Part shown: positions 1 to 8,735 of the stretch, one piece after another | Layout of the letters: each line of letters starts with the position of its first letter | Numbering within the stretch: position 1 is the first letter of the stretch | Assembly (NCBI GenBank): GCA_965226865.1 | Contig: CBDDEH010000004.1 | Coordinates: 930,001-994,000 of the forward strand | Direction of reading: 5' to 3' | DNA from: CBDDEH01 sp965226865 | GTDB lineage: Bacteria; Chloroflexota; Dehalococcoidia; Lucifugimonadales; JAGWBF01 | Length of the DNA stretch: 64,000 nucleotides | Made by a program: the position numbers and the translations under genes | The notes under the pieces: model-generated | Databases searched by the model: none | The model's input: the letters and a program-made list of their open reading frames with translations, nothing else | What the model was told of the DNA's origin: nothing

Positions 1-2155
1 GGGTGCGGCCTATGGGCGACTGGTCAATGTTAACTACCTTGTCGACGTGTTCTATGCCCTCGATGGTGTCGTGTTGGCCGGGACGGTCTCGGTGTTTGTA
101 CAACACTTGGGCCAGCTTCTTGTGGAGAACTTCCACTATGAGGGTGCTTTTCCCGGAACCGGAGACGCCCGTTACACAGACCATGAGTCCCAGCGGTATC
201 TTGACGTCCACGTTTTTAAGATTGTTTTCTCTAGCCTTCTTGACGAGGATGTGCTTGTCGGTGGCGGAACGGCGTTTTTCAGGGACAGGTATCCTCCTGC
301 GGCCGCTGAGATACTGTCCGGTGATCGAGTCGGTGGCGTTCATGACGTCATCTATGGTACCGGTCGCAACCACATTTCCGCCGTGTTCCCCGGCTCCCGG
401 ACCCATGTCCAGAATGTAATCAGCCGACCTCATCACTGCCTCATCGTGCTCGACCACGATAACCGTATTCCCCAACTCTTGAAGCCGCTTCAGGGTCTTT
501 ACAAGGCGAGTATCGTCCACCGGGTGGAGCCCCACAGTGGGCTCGTCACACACATACAGGACGCCTGTCAGGCCTGAGCCGATCTGGGTGGCCAGCCTGA
601 TGCGTTGTGCCTCCCCACCGGACAACGTCTGTGCCGAGCGGTTCAGCGTCAGGTATTCCAACCCTATATCTACCAGGAACCTGAGCCGTGTTGCGATTTC
701 CTTGAGTATTTGATGAGCGATAGCGATCTCTCGTGTGGCGAGCGCGTCGACGCGGCGCTTGCCGGAAGAGTGCCCATCCCCGGACTCTGTTTCAGGCGAG
801 CCGATTTCCTGGGACCAACTCAAAGTCTTGTCGATGGTCATCCCGCCGACCTGCATGATGCCCAGACCGCAAACCGTAACTGCCAGAGCCTCGGGCCGCA
901 GCCTCAGGCCATTGCACGAGGTACATGGGCGGGCGGACATATATCGCTCCAGTTCGCCCCGGATATAGTCAGATTCGGTCTCTCTGTAGCGTTTTTCCAG
1001 GTTCGGTATCACCCCCTGGAAGTTGGACTCCCAGCTATAGACTTTGCCCGACTTGGTAGTATGGTTGACTGTGACAGAGTCGCTATTGTTTCCGCGTAGA
1101 ATCAAGTCCAGTGCCCAATCTGGAAGGTCTTTGACGGGGACCTTGGTTGAAAAGCCGTATGCTCTGGCCACCGACTCGGTGATGCTGGTATACCAACTGC
1201 TAGAGGAGCCAGCGCGCACCCAGGGCACTATCGCTCCTTGGGCAAGGGTAAGCTCTTTATTGGGGATTACCAGGTCTAGGTCAACCTCTAGCCTGTAACC
1301 CAGTCCAGTACACGAGGTACACGCTCCGTGGGGGCTGTTAAAGCTGAAAGTTCTGGGTTCTATCTCCGGCAAACTGACGCCGCAATGGGTGCAAGCGAAG
1401 TTCTCCGAATATATCAGCTCCTCTCCCCCCTCGATGTCCACCAGTACGACGCCGCTGCCATGCTTAAGCGCGGTTTCAACCGAGTCTGCAATCCGGTTGA
1501 GCTCCAGGTCAGGGCCCACAACCAACCTGTCCACCACCACCTCTATGTAATGCCACTTTTGCTTGTCCAGGTTCAGGGTACCGACGTCCTCCAACTGGTA
1601 GATGCTGCCGTTAACCCTAACGCGGACAAAGCCGGCCTTCCTGGCTTCCTCGAAGACCTCCTTGTGTTCCCCTTTGCGCCGGCGAACTTTAGGGGCCAGG
1701 ATCATGATCCGGCTGCCTTCGGCGAGGCTGGCAATGGAGTCCACCATCTGTTGTACAGTTTGTTTTTGGACTGGCCTGCCACATTGGGGACAATGGGGGT
1801 GTCCAACCCTGGCGAACAGCAGGCGGAGAAAGTCGTAGACTTCGGTGACGGTTCCTACGGTAGACCTGGGGTTGTGGGAGACGCCCTTCTGGTCGATGGA
1901 GATGGCGGGAGATAGACCCTCGATGTACTCGACGTCGGGCTTATCCATGCGCCCCAGAAACTGGCGCGCGTAAGCGGAGAGGGACTCGACGTATCGTCTC
2001 TGTCCCTCCGCATAGATGGTATCGAATGCCAGAGAGCTTTTTCCGGAGCCGGAGACTCCGGTAATTACAACCAGCTTGTCCCGTGGGATGGTGACGTCTA
2101 TGTTCTTGAGGTTGTGCTCTCTGGCGCCTTTTACGTAGATGTGTTCTTGGGGCAT
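1..2155 (-). CDS. uvrA: UvrA, excinuclease ABC subunit A (3' end beyond window)
   Basis: UvrA is the ATP-dependent DNA-damage recognition subunit of the UvrABC nucleotide excision repair complex. Reading down from ATG at 2155, 718 codons stay open to the window edge. The first Walker A (GVSGSGKSS) lies at residues 33-41, followed by the UvrA signature around RRYVESLSAYARQFLG, zinc-binding CxxC pairs, an ABC signature LSGGEAQRI, and the second-domain Walker A GVSGSGKSTL. The visible part ends at IDQSPIGRT. Full-length UvrA is about 940-970 residues, so roughly the last 230 are missing. A short AGGA sits just before the ATG. It is the last gene visible in the minus-strand group, 135 bp after the biotin carrier gene; that gap shows no further feature. 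Confidence 0.98.
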   Translation of the reverse strand, partial: MPQEHIYVKGAREHNLKNIDVTIPRDKLVVITGVSGSGKSSLAFDTIYAEGQRRYVESLSAYARQFLGRMDKPDVEYIEGLSPAISIDQKGVSHNPRSTVGTVTEVYDFLRLLFARVGHPHCPQCGRPVQKQTVQQMVDSIASLAEGSRIMILAPKVRRRKGEHKEVFEEARKAGFVRVRVNGSIYQLEDVGTLNLDKQKWHYIEVVVDRLVVGPDLELNRIADSVETALKHGSGVVLVDIEGGEELIYSENFACTHCGVSLPEIEPRTFSFNSPHGACTSCTGLGYRLEVDLDLVIPNKELTLAQGAIVPWVRAGSSSSWYTSITESVARAYGFSTKVPVKDLPDWALDLILRGNNSDSVTVNHTTKSGKVYSWESNFQGVIPNLEKRYRETESDYIRGELERYMSARPCTSCNGLRLRPEALAVTVCGLGIMQVGGMTIDKTLSWSQEIGSPETESGDGHSSGKRRVDALATREIAIAHQILKEIATRLRFLVDIGLEYLTLNRSAQTLSGGEAQRIRLATQIGSGLTGVLYVCDEPTVGLHPVDDTRLVKTLKRLQELGNTVIVVEHDEAVMRSADYILDMGPGAGEHGGNVVATGTIDDVMNATDSITGQYLSGRRRIPVPEKRRSATDKHILVKKARENNLKNVDVKIPLGLMVCVTGVSGSGKSTLIVEVLHKKLAQVLYKHRDRPGQHDTIEGIEHVDKVVNIDQSPIGRT

Positions 2156-2290
2156 ATCCTGCTCGTGTCGCTGGACACAATTTTATTGTAGCACTACCTG
2201 ACTGTGTGTAGTGAAGTCATCTATGGCCGAGCATTGATGATCGGCTCAAGTTGAGCCCGGGCCCAGAGTAGTGAGGAGCCAGGGTTACTC

Positions 2291-2698
2291 TTACTCCAGC
2301 TCGATTAGCGGGTCGTCCGCGCCTACCTGCTGCATTGGCTTGACGTATATAGTCTTCACAATCCCCTCCTGGCCCACTCTGATGCTCTGCTCCATTTTCA
2401 TTGCTTCAACAACGCAGACCTCTTGTCCTGTTCCTACGCTTTGACCCGGTTTGACGTTGACAGCCATCACTCTGCCAGGCATGGGGGAACGGATAAGCTT
2501 CTCCGAGATCGCATGGCCGGCGGTTTTTTGATGGGAGGTCTTGCGGCGGGCCGAGCGCTTGGCCTGGGGAAGGCCTGCTACTTCTACTAGAAAAGTTTCG
2601 CCTTCAACGGTTACATGGACTGGGGAGGTGGAGGTGTCGTCTACTTCGACAGTATACCACTGCTCCCTTACTTTGACGCGGACGGTCCTTAACGCCAA
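2291..2698 (-). CDS. Biotin carboxyl carrier protein of an acyl-CoA/pyruvate carboxylase
   Basis: A 135-residue biotin carrier. The C-terminal biotinyl domain (about residues 66-135) carries the canonical VEAMKMEQ motif, so Lys101 is the predicted biotinylation site. The N-terminal 65 residues are a basic, Ala/Lys/Arg-rich linker plus a short beta-rich region as in carriers of pyruvate, propionyl-CoA or oxaloacetate carboxylases. It overlaps the 3' end of the biotin carboxylase gene by 10 bp, so the two are probably translationally coupled. No carboxyltransferase gene is in this window, hence the acyl or keto-acid substrate cannot be assigned. Confidence 0.9.
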   Translation of the reverse strand: MALRTVRVKVREQWYTVEVDDTSTSPVHVTVEGETFLVEVAGLPQAKRSARRKTSHQKTAGHAISEKLIRSPMPGRVMAVNVKPGQSVGTGQEVCVVEAMKMEQSIRVGQEGIVKTIYVKPMQQVGADDPLIELE

Positions 2699-4251
2699 CC
2701 CCTACTCCCAAGCATTCGGGAGAACATCTGCTCCCTTCGGCCGTAGAGCTTCCATGTATCTGCGCTCTTGTTTCGGAGACTTTCGCTAAGACTCGAGTTA
2801 CCGTTCATGGACAAGATCAATGACAACCCTATGGCAGCGGCTAGCTCTTTGTCAACTTTGCCGTTGGCCGAACGGCCATTCTGGGATTGGTCACCGGCGC
2901 CATGGGACAGCATCGATCCGCCCGGAAAGCGAGAGAGTAATGTTGTGTTGTAGGTGCTATCTACGAATTCTGGGTGCGTGAGAATGCTCTTGAGAGCTTC
3001 CTGGTTCCAGGTCACGCCCTCGATCTTGAACTCATCCAACGCCTCATATATACGCTTGCGGGCCTGTTCCCGAGTTTGGCCCCAGCAGATCAACTTGCCC
3101 ATTAAAGACTCATAGTGAGTCGTAACCTCATAGCCCGGAAAGAGAGCGCTGTCCAGCCGGACATGTTCTCCGGTGGGTTCGTGAAGTTTGCTGACCACCC
3201 CTGTCGAGGGTAAAAAGGTTACTGGGTCTTCGGGATAGATACGGGTTTCAATGGCATGTCCGTTGCAGGTTACGTCCTCTTGAGTCATATCCAACGGCTC
3301 ACCGGCGGCTACTCGAAGCTGCAGTTCGACTATGTCCAGGCCGGTAATCATCTCTGTAACACCATGTTCTACCTGGAGCCTGGTATTCATCTCCAGGAAG
3401 TACATCTCTCCGTTGGGAGATACCAAGAACTCTGCCGTGCCCGCGTTGGTGTAACCAATGTGTCTGGCGAGCCTGCTGCCATAATCCCAGAGCCTAGCAC
3501 GCTGTTCCGGTGACAGTTTTTCCGCCGGAGACTCTTCTATGACCTTCTGGTTGCGCCGTTGAACCGAGCAGTCTCGGGCGAACAAATGGATCAAATTCCC
3601 GTGCTTGTCCCCCATCACCTGCACTTCAATGTGGGAGGCTCCCTCCATATATCGCTCGAAATAAAGGTTGGGACTACCGAAGGCGTTGCTGGCCAGGGTC
3701 CGCTCCTTTTTTATTACCGACTCTAGCTCCTCCATGGAGTGAACGAGGTGGATACCTATGCCGCCTCCCCCGCTGGTCGCCTTAACCATGAGGGGAAATC
3801 CTAGCATCCATGCCGTAGAGATGGCCCGGTCGTCGTCCACCGGCTTGTCCGTACCCGGCAGGACAGGTACACCGGCCTCTTTGGCCAGGAGCCGGGCGTT
3901 CAGCTTGTCCCCCATCATCTCCATTGCATGGGGTTCCGGTCCAACGAACTCAACCCCGGCCTCTTCACAGGCGACTGGGAAATCAGGGTTCTCGGAAAGG
4001 AATCCATATCCAGGGTGGATGGCTCCTGCGCTCGAAAGCTTGGCGGCTTCCAGTATGCGGGTAATGCTTAAGTAGCTTTCAGTTGGCGGAGGAGGGCCAA
4101 TCCTGTAGGCCTCATCCGCCATTTTTACATGGAGGGCGTTCTGATCAGCGTCCGAGTACACGGCAACAGTGCCGATGCCCATCTTCTTGCACGTACGAAT
4201 AACCCGACAGGCGATCTCGCCACGGTTGGCTATCAATAGTTTCTTGAACAC
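2689..4251 (-). CDS. accC: Biotin carboxylase subunit (AccC/PycA type)
   Basis: ATP-grasp enzyme that carboxylates biotin on the carrier protein using bicarbonate. Start is GTG at 4251, giving MFKKLLIANRGEIACRV, the typical biotin carboxylase N-terminus. The glycine-rich ATP loop SGGGGIGIH is near residues 160-168, the active-site stretch RDCSVQRRNQKVIEE at 226-240, and EMNTRLQVEH follows near 285-295. At 520 residues it exceeds the roughly 450 of acetyl-CoA AccC; the last 70 residues form an extra tail seen in pyruvate/acyl-CoA carboxylase A subunits. Directly followed by the carrier gene. The gene could serve fatty-acid synthesis or an anaplerotic carboxylase; the sequence alone does not decide. 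Confidence 0.93.
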   Translation of the reverse strand: MFKKLLIANRGEIACRVIRTCKKMGIGTVAVYSDADQNALHVKMADEAYRIGPPPPTESYLSITRILEAAKLSSAGAIHPGYGFLSENPDFPVACEEAGVEFVGPEPHAMEMMGDKLNARLLAKEAGVPVLPGTDKPVDDDRAISTAWMLGFPLMVKATSGGGGIGIHLVHSMEELESVIKKERTLASNAFGSPNLYFERYMEGASHIEVQVMGDKHGNLIHLFARDCSVQRRNQKVIEESPAEKLSPEQRARLWDYGSRLARHIGYTNAGTAEFLVSPNGEMYFLEMNTRLQVEHGVTEMITGLDIVELQLRVAAGEPLDMTQEDVTCNGHAIETRIYPEDPVTFLPSTGVVSKLHEPTGEHVRLDSALFPGYEVTTHYESLMGKLICWGQTREQARKRIYEALDEFKIEGVTWNQEALKSILTHPEFVDSTYNTTLLSRFPGGSMLSHGAGDQSQNGRSANGKVDKELAAAIGLSLILSMNGNSSLSESLRNKSADTWKLYGRREQMFSRMLGSRGWR

Positions 4252-4305
4252 GATTGACCTCTTATTCCTTCCCGAATCGGCCCTAACCGGCGGAACGCCT
4301 TAAAC

Positions 4306-5091
4306 CTACATGCATACCGTACTCTTGTCCATATTATGAAGGTGTTCCATAAACGACTTAGACCGGATTTCTGAATCCAGCCAGTAGCTCAGGAGGACCG
4401 ATAAGAGGTTTTGGACCTCATCTTGTTGCTCGTTTTTGACCTTTAATTTAGTAAGCTCCGACAGATTCGTCGAATTGAGGAATCGGAGGATTTTCAAGGC
4501 GTCCAGCGACAAGGGCATTATACGCGGCCCGGAGGGCGTGCAGTGGAGACATAGCGTACCCCCTAGGTCGGGGCTGAAAAGGTGCTCGCCAGGTGAGAGG
4601 TCTTGTCTGCATTCGACGCACTTGTGGAGCTCCGGCATAAATCCTGAATAGCTAAGCAGGCGAAGCTCGAAGTAGCGGAGGGCCAAGTCTCGGTCTGGCT
4701 CCTCGTTTAATGCCCGCAACATATCGACCAATAGACCATAGAGGGCTGGATTGGCTGCCCCTTCCGTACCGAACCTGTCCACTAGCTCTGACAGGTATAT
4801 GCCTTTGGATACCGCATCCAGATTGGCACGAAGCGGGACGAAGCTCTCGAGCACCTGTGCCTGAGTGATGGTATCGATGCCGGCGGCCTTGGGACGGGCC
4901 AGCGCAATGGCAACCCGGTTGAACGGCTCCAGGTTTCCAACCATCTTGCTGGATGGCTTGCGCACCCCTCGAGCGATGGCTCTGAGCTTACCCTCGTTCA
5001 TCGAGTAAAAGGTAATGATCGATCCAGCCTCCCCTATCGGGCTGGACTTGAGCACGACACCCTCTGTGCGATATGTCCTTGGCCTTGGCAT
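4306..5091 (-). CDS. recO: DNA repair protein RecO
   Basis: RecO acts with RecR to load RecA on SSB-coated single-stranded DNA during gap repair. The 261-residue product begins MPRPRTYRTEGVVLKSSPIGEAGSI in the RecO OB-fold pattern, and has the C-terminal zinc-finger arrangement CVEC...CLHC about residues 157-184 inside the helical domain. Its ATG at 5091 lies 2 bp after the recR stop codon, and the gene order recR-recO makes joint expression of both partners likely. Length is typical (about 240-260). Confidence 0.94.
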   Translation of the reverse strand: MPRPRTYRTEGVVLKSSPIGEAGSIITFYSMNEGKLRAIARGVRKPSSKMVGNLEPFNRVAIALARPKAAGIDTITQAQVLESFVPLRANLDAVSKGIYLSELVDRFGTEGAANPALYGLLVDMLRALNEEPDRDLALRYFELRLLSYSGFMPELHKCVECRQDLSPGEHLFSPDLGGTLCLHCTPSGPRIMPLSLDALKILRFLNSTNLSELTKLKVKNEQQDEVQNLLSVLLSYWLDSEIRSKSFMEHLHNMDKSTVCM

Positions 5092-5093
5092 GG

Positions 5094-5708
5094 CTAGATT
5101 TCCTGTCTCCCCTGGAAAGCTCGGCTCAAGGTCAGTTCGTCGGCATATTCCAGGTCTCCGCCCACTGGGAGACCCCGTGCCAGGTGCGTTACTTTCACTC
5201 CATGGTCTACAATCTGTCGGCGTATATACATCGCCGTCGCTTCCCCTTCCAGAGTTGGGTTAGTGGCGATTATCAACTCTTTAACGGAGTCGTTTTCCAA
5301 CCGGGTAAGTAATTCCTTCAGCTTCAGATCCTCAGGCCCAATCCCGTTCATTGGGGAAATGACTCCATGGAGAACATGGTACAGACCTAGATAGCAACGG
5401 GTGCGCTCTAGTGCCAGCACGTCCATGGGCTCTTCGACTACGCAAATTTGAGTCCCTTCGCGTCGGGGGTCGCTGCAGACGGGACACGGATCGGTGTCTG
5501 TCAGATTCTGGCATTCGGAACAGAGGATGATGTGGTCTTTGACCCCTACTATAGCCTCAGCGAGAGCATGAGCCTCTTCAGGCGACAGCCTGACGAGATG
5601 ATAGGCCAGCCGCTGGGCGCTCTTGGGGCCGATCCCTGGAAGCCTGTTTAGCTCCTGGATAAGCCGAGCAACCGGAGGCGCGGCCGTTGATATATAGTCC
5701 GCAGCCAT
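5094..5708 (-). CDS. recR: Recombination protein RecR
   Basis: RecR forms a ring-like tetramer that works with RecO in recombinational repair. The 204 residues contain the N-terminal helix-hairpin-helix LPGIGPKSAQRLAYH (23-37), a four-cysteine zinc finger (C63, C66, C75, C78), and a Toprim domain with the VVEEPMDVLALE segment near 90-101. The gene sits between ybaB and recO in the widespread dnaX-ybaB-recR arrangement, one base after the ybaB stop. Length is typical for RecR (about 200). Confidence 0.97.
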   Translation of the reverse strand: MAADYISTAAPPVARLIQELNRLPGIGPKSAQRLAYHLVRLSPEEAHALAEAIVGVKDHIILCSECQNLTDTDPCPVCSDPRREGTQICVVEEPMDVLALERTRCYLGLYHVLHGVISPMNGIGPEDLKLKELLTRLENDSVKELIIATNPTLEGEATAMYIRRQIVDHGVKVTHLARGLPVGGDLEYADELTLSRAFQGRQEI

Positions 5709-5709
5709 T

Positions 5710-6048
5710 TTACGTCAGTCCCGGAATGTCCAGACCGCCGGTGATGAGGCCGAGTTTTTCGGAGGCCATCTCCTGGGACTTGCTCAGGGCGTCGTTGACC
5801 GCAGCGGTCACCAGGTCCTGGAGCAATTCGATATCCTCGACAGCTTCAGGCGATATCTCCACCGATTGCACTGTTTGTTTACCGGTCATCGTGACCTTCA
5901 CAACTCCTCCCCCGGCGCTTCCCTCGACTGTCAAGTTCTCCATTTCCTCTTGCATTTTCTGGATCATCGCCATGGGGCTTTGGTCCTGAGAGGTTTGTTT
6001 GCCCTTCTGCTGTTTCATGGCCTGCCGCCGCATCCTACGGTTTATCAT
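5710..6048 (-). CDS. ybaB: YbaB/EbfC family nucleoid-associated protein
   Basis: Small DNA-binding protein of the YbaB/EbfC family, which dimerises into a tweezer-like nucleoid protein. The 112 residues show the family features: a Gln/Met-rich basic N-terminus, a coiled helix with MIQKMQEEMENLTVEGSAGGG around 28-48, then KVTMTGKQTVQSVEISPE and a long C-terminal helix. The first 25 residues (IN-RRMRRQAMKQQKGK) are more basic than in E. coli YbaB. ATG at 6048 overlaps the dnaX stop by 4 bp (ATGA), so translation is probably coupled to dnaX. Confidence 0.93.
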   Translation of the reverse strand: MINRRMRRQAMKQQKGKQTSQDQSPMAMIQKMQEEMENLTVEGSAGGGVVKVTMTGKQTVQSVEISPEAVEDIELLQDLVTAAVNDALSKSQEMASEKLGLITGGLDIPGLT

Positions 6049-7763
6049 AGGTCACGTTCCTCCGTTATCCTTGCGCCCATACTTATTGCCGCTCGAACCA
6101 AGTGGCTGTCGTTGGCAGTAGGGGGACTGGAGCTTTTTCCGCCGCCAGCAAGGGTCAGTTTCAATTGGTAGGAACCGCCAAAGGATTTCAGAATCGCCTC
6201 TTCCACGGCCTTAATGCCCTGAGGGTCATCAAGCTCTGACTGGACCCGCTCCATGTGAGATTGGTGGGTAAAAGGCAGCACCAGGATGTCGCCGTCCAGG
6301 TAATAATTGTTTTTGCAATCCTTTAGAAGGGGGCCGATGTAGAAACGCTTACCTTTGTTACGGCTCAATATTTTGATCAACGTACCCCAGTTCTTCTCGA
6401 GGGCCTCAGGCTGCACCGATAAGTTGTCGGCCATAAGCTCCGGTGTCTCTTGCATCGCGTCTGACGAATCTTGAGTCGGGATATTGGAAACCGCTTCTTG
6501 ATCCGAGCTTGCCCGTGGTTGCATAACCGGGACAGGCTCCGAAGCCGGTTCCGCGATTCGCTCCCGTTTGGATTCTGCTGCTGGTGGAGACATCTCCTCG
6601 AGGGATTTGTCTCCAGTCACGTCGCGCTGTTTGGGGGCCTCTATGACTCGGGGCGATGCAACAGCGTCGGTTGCTACCTGCTGGGGTGTCGGTTCTGCGC
6701 AGACTTCCACCACAGCCAGCTCCAGGGCTAACGGGGATGGACTATCGTACTTAATGTTGACCTCTCCCAGACGCCTGAGAGCCTTCGTGACCACTGTAGC
6801 AGATGTCTTCGATGCCAGTTGTTCGAGCTGGTCTATGGTGTCTTGAGGTAGGTCTGTGGCGTCTTTAGCCTTCCATTGTAATAAAAGCACTCCCCTGAGC
6901 AGGTCTACCGTTTGCCTGTGGAGTTGTCGCAGGTCGATTCCGTCCCAAGCGGCGCGGTTTATCGCGCCCAGGGCCGCCGGAGCATTCCTAGCCAGAAGGT
7001 ATCTGGTCAGCTCAAGGGCAGCTTCTCCGTGGCCCAGCCCCAGCAGGTCATAGACCTCGGAAATGCCGAAGCGGCTGCCGTAGGAGACCACAAGCTGCTC
7101 AAGAAGGTTCTCTGCGTCCCTGAGGCTGCCTCCTGCAAAGCGGGCGACTGCTCTAAGGGCTTCTGGGTCCGTCTTCACTCCCTCATCAGTACATATCACC
7201 GTCAGGCGTCCGGTCACGGCTTCCGAGTTAATCCGTCGGAAGTCGAACCTCTGACACCGGGAGATGATGGTTGGAACTATCTTTTGAGGTTCGGTGGTAC
7301 ACAGGACGAAAATCGCGTGGGGTGGAGGTTCTTCCAGGGTTTTGAGAAAGGCGTTAGACGCATGCTCAGTCAGCATATGCGCCTCGTCGATTATGTATAC
7401 TTTTGAGCCACCCTCCACAGGCGATAGATTGACCTTGTCCCTGATGTTGCGTATCTCGTCGATTCCCCTGTTGCTGGCGGCGTCCAACTCGATCAGGTCC
7501 ATGTACCGACCCTCGTTGACGGACTGGCAGACAACACACTGATTGCATGGGTCTCCATCCTGAGGGTCTAAGCAATTAGCAGCCTTGGCTAAAACCCGGG
7601 CTGTGCTGGTCTTACCCGTGCCGCGAGGGCCACTGAACAGGTATGAATGGCCGATGCGACTCTGTTTCACGGCCTGGCGCAACGTGCTTGAGACGTGCTC
7701 CTGGCCGACTACGTCACTGAAGCGCTGGGGACGCCATTTGCGATAATAGACCTGAAAGGCCAT
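6045..7763 (-). CDS. dnaX: DNA polymerase III subunit gamma/tau
   Basis: Clamp-loader ATPase of the replicative polymerase. The 572-residue product has Walker A GPRGTGKT (45-52), a four-cysteine zinc module (C64, C73, C76, C79), Walker B/DEAH at 126-129, and the sensor/SRC segment IISRCQRF near 167. Domain III follows to about residue 360. A Pro/Ser/Glu-rich linker (about 370-450) leads to a tau-like C-terminal domain (about 460-550). No A-rich slippery sequence for a gamma-producing frameshift was seen. It heads the dnaX-ybaB-recR-recO run and follows ybeY after 12 bp. Confidence 0.97.
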   Translation of the reverse strand: MAFQVYYRKWRPQRFSDVVGQEHVSSTLRQAVKQSRIGHSYLFSGPRGTGKTSTARVLAKAANCLDPQDGDPCNQCVVCQSVNEGRYMDLIELDAASNRGIDEIRNIRDKVNLSPVEGGSKVYIIDEAHMLTEHASNAFLKTLEEPPPHAIFVLCTTEPQKIVPTIISRCQRFDFRRINSEAVTGRLTVICTDEGVKTDPEALRAVARFAGGSLRDAENLLEQLVVSYGSRFGISEVYDLLGLGHGEAALELTRYLLARNAPAALGAINRAAWDGIDLRQLHRQTVDLLRGVLLLQWKAKDATDLPQDTIDQLEQLASKTSATVVTKALRRLGEVNIKYDSPSPLALELAVVEVCAEPTPQQVATDAVASPRVIEAPKQRDVTGDKSLEEMSPPAAESKRERIAEPASEPVPVMQPRASSDQEAVSNIPTQDSSDAMQETPELMADNLSVQPEALEKNWGTLIKILSRNKGKRFYIGPLLKDCKNNYYLDGDILVLPFTHQSHMERVQSELDDPQGIKAVEEAILKSFGGSYQLKLTLAGGGKSSSPPTANDSHLVRAAISMGARITEERDL

Positions 7764-7775
7764 GCAGCCACCACC

Positions 7776-8288
7776 TCACACTATCGACGACAATATGACC
7801 TGTTGTTTCGCAAACATGTTCGCCTCTTCCTGAGGCTCTAGATGGTCGAACCCTTGAAGATGCAGAATACCATGTACTATCAGCAGCGCCAGCTCATTGT
7901 CTAGACTGGAATTCTCTGGCTTCGATTGACGGACCGCCTGCGGGTAAGAAATCACGATTTCGCCCAGGTGCGGTAGTCCGTTAAGAGGTGCACCGAATTG
8001 AACCACATCCTCAGCCGCCACAGGCGGTTCACCCTCCCCCTCCCAATGGCCATGAAATGAATCGGAAAAAGCGAGGACATCCGTTACCTCGTCCAACCCC
8101 CTATATTCCCTGTTGAGCATCTTTATGGTTTCGTCGTCAGTGATGAACAAGTCTACCTGACACGGTGTTCCCGGCATGCTCAAATCAAGAGCGGTGGTTA
8201 CGACTTTTCGTAACCAGGGCCTTGAAGTCCGCCCCTTAAAGGGCCTCATTATGCCGATGTCTATTTGGCGCTTCGGTCTAGCGGCCAT
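7776..8288 (-). CDS. ybeY: Endoribonuclease YbeY
   Basis: YbeY is a single-strand-specific, metal-dependent endoribonuclease in 16S rRNA maturation and ribosome quality control. The metal-binding motif HGILHLQGFDH (the H-x3-H-x5-H pattern) is near the C-terminus, preceded by the conserved LNREYRGLDEVTDVLAF strand. The frame is open to 8375, but the upstream part falls in a promoter-like element and the long inverted repeat; ATG at 8288 (MAARPKRQIDIGI) gives 170 residues, close to family length. No good Shine-Dalgarno precedes this ATG, and the predicted transcript start is only about 7 nt upstream. First gene of the minus-strand group. Confidence 0.93.
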   Translation of the reverse strand: MAARPKRQIDIGIMRPFKGRTSRPWLRKVVTTALDLSMPGTPCQVDLFITDDETIKMLNREYRGLDEVTDVLAFSDSFHGHWEGEGEPPVAAEDVVQFGAPLNGLPHLGEIVISYPQAVRQSKPENSSLDNELALLIVHGILHLQGFDHLEPQEEANMFAKQQVILSSIV

Positions 8289-8301
8289 AGAGTATGGCAG
8301 T

Positions 8302-8330
8302 ATCATAGCACGGGCCTTAGATGCCATCAA
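8302..8330 (-). promoter_or_regulatory. Predicted sigma-70-type promoter for ybeY-dnaX group
   Basis: On the minus strand TTGATG (8330-8325) and TATGAT (8307-8302) are separated by exactly 17 bp. The expected transcription start near 8295 would leave only about 7 nt before the ybeY ATG at 8288. This is a pattern match only; no experimental evidence. Confidence 0.5.
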
Positions 8331-8357
8331 TAAACGATGGGCCGCCCGGGTTCTTAC

Positions 8358-8440
8358 TGTCATTGCGAAGGGCAAAGCCCTGAAGCAATCTCCCGGGAGG
8401 AAGAAGAGATTGCTTCAGGGCTTTGCCCTTCGCAATGACA
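8358..8440. repeat. Long perfect inverted repeat (35-bp arms, 13-bp spacer), REP/MITE-like
   Basis: Bases 8358-8392 are the exact reverse complement of 8406-8440, with the spacer at 8393-8405. Each arm begins TGTCATTGCGAAGGGC and ends GAAGCAATCTC. It lies between the ybeY promoter and a small plus-strand ORF, outside recognised coding sequence. Arm length and perfect symmetry fit a short palindromic dispersed element (REP- or MITE-like) rather than an ordinary terminator; there is no T tract. No second copy occurs in this window, so the dispersed nature is inferred. Confidence 0.75.
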
Positions 8441-8549
8441 ATTAAAAGACGAGGGGCCGTCCTGGTCTGCCCGGAAATTGATAGGCCTTGACGTCGAAGC
8501 TATAATCTGTACGGCGGTCCACACGGGAATCCGAGAGGGAATGTAAGTT

Positions 8550-8735
8550 TTGGAATACGACATCTACTGTCCGGTTCACCACAAAGATGAGAAGCTAAAC
8601 TTTCCCGACAGCCCTAAGTCTTTCGAAGGGGAAATGGAGTGTTCTCCCGCCCAGGGAGAAACCCCAGCGAAGCTGAAAGCCAGGATTATCTACGGATACC
8701 TGGTGGATGTGGACCCTATAGAAGGAGCCCACTAG
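8550..8735 (+). CDS. Small hypothetical protein
   Basis: A 61-residue frame starting at TTG 8550 (MEYDIYCPVHHKDEKLNF) with a GAGGG about 10 nt upstream. It is acidic, with one CxxHH cluster near the N-terminus and a later single Cys, but no recognised domain and no membrane segment. It is on the opposite strand to both neighbours, and its stop overlaps the 3' end of the peptidase gene by 4 bp. Coding status rests only on the ribosome-binding site and composition; it could be spurious. Confidence 0.35.
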   Translation: MEYDIYCPVHHKDEKLNFPDSPKSFEGEMECSPAQGETPAKLKARIIYGYLVDVDPIEGAH

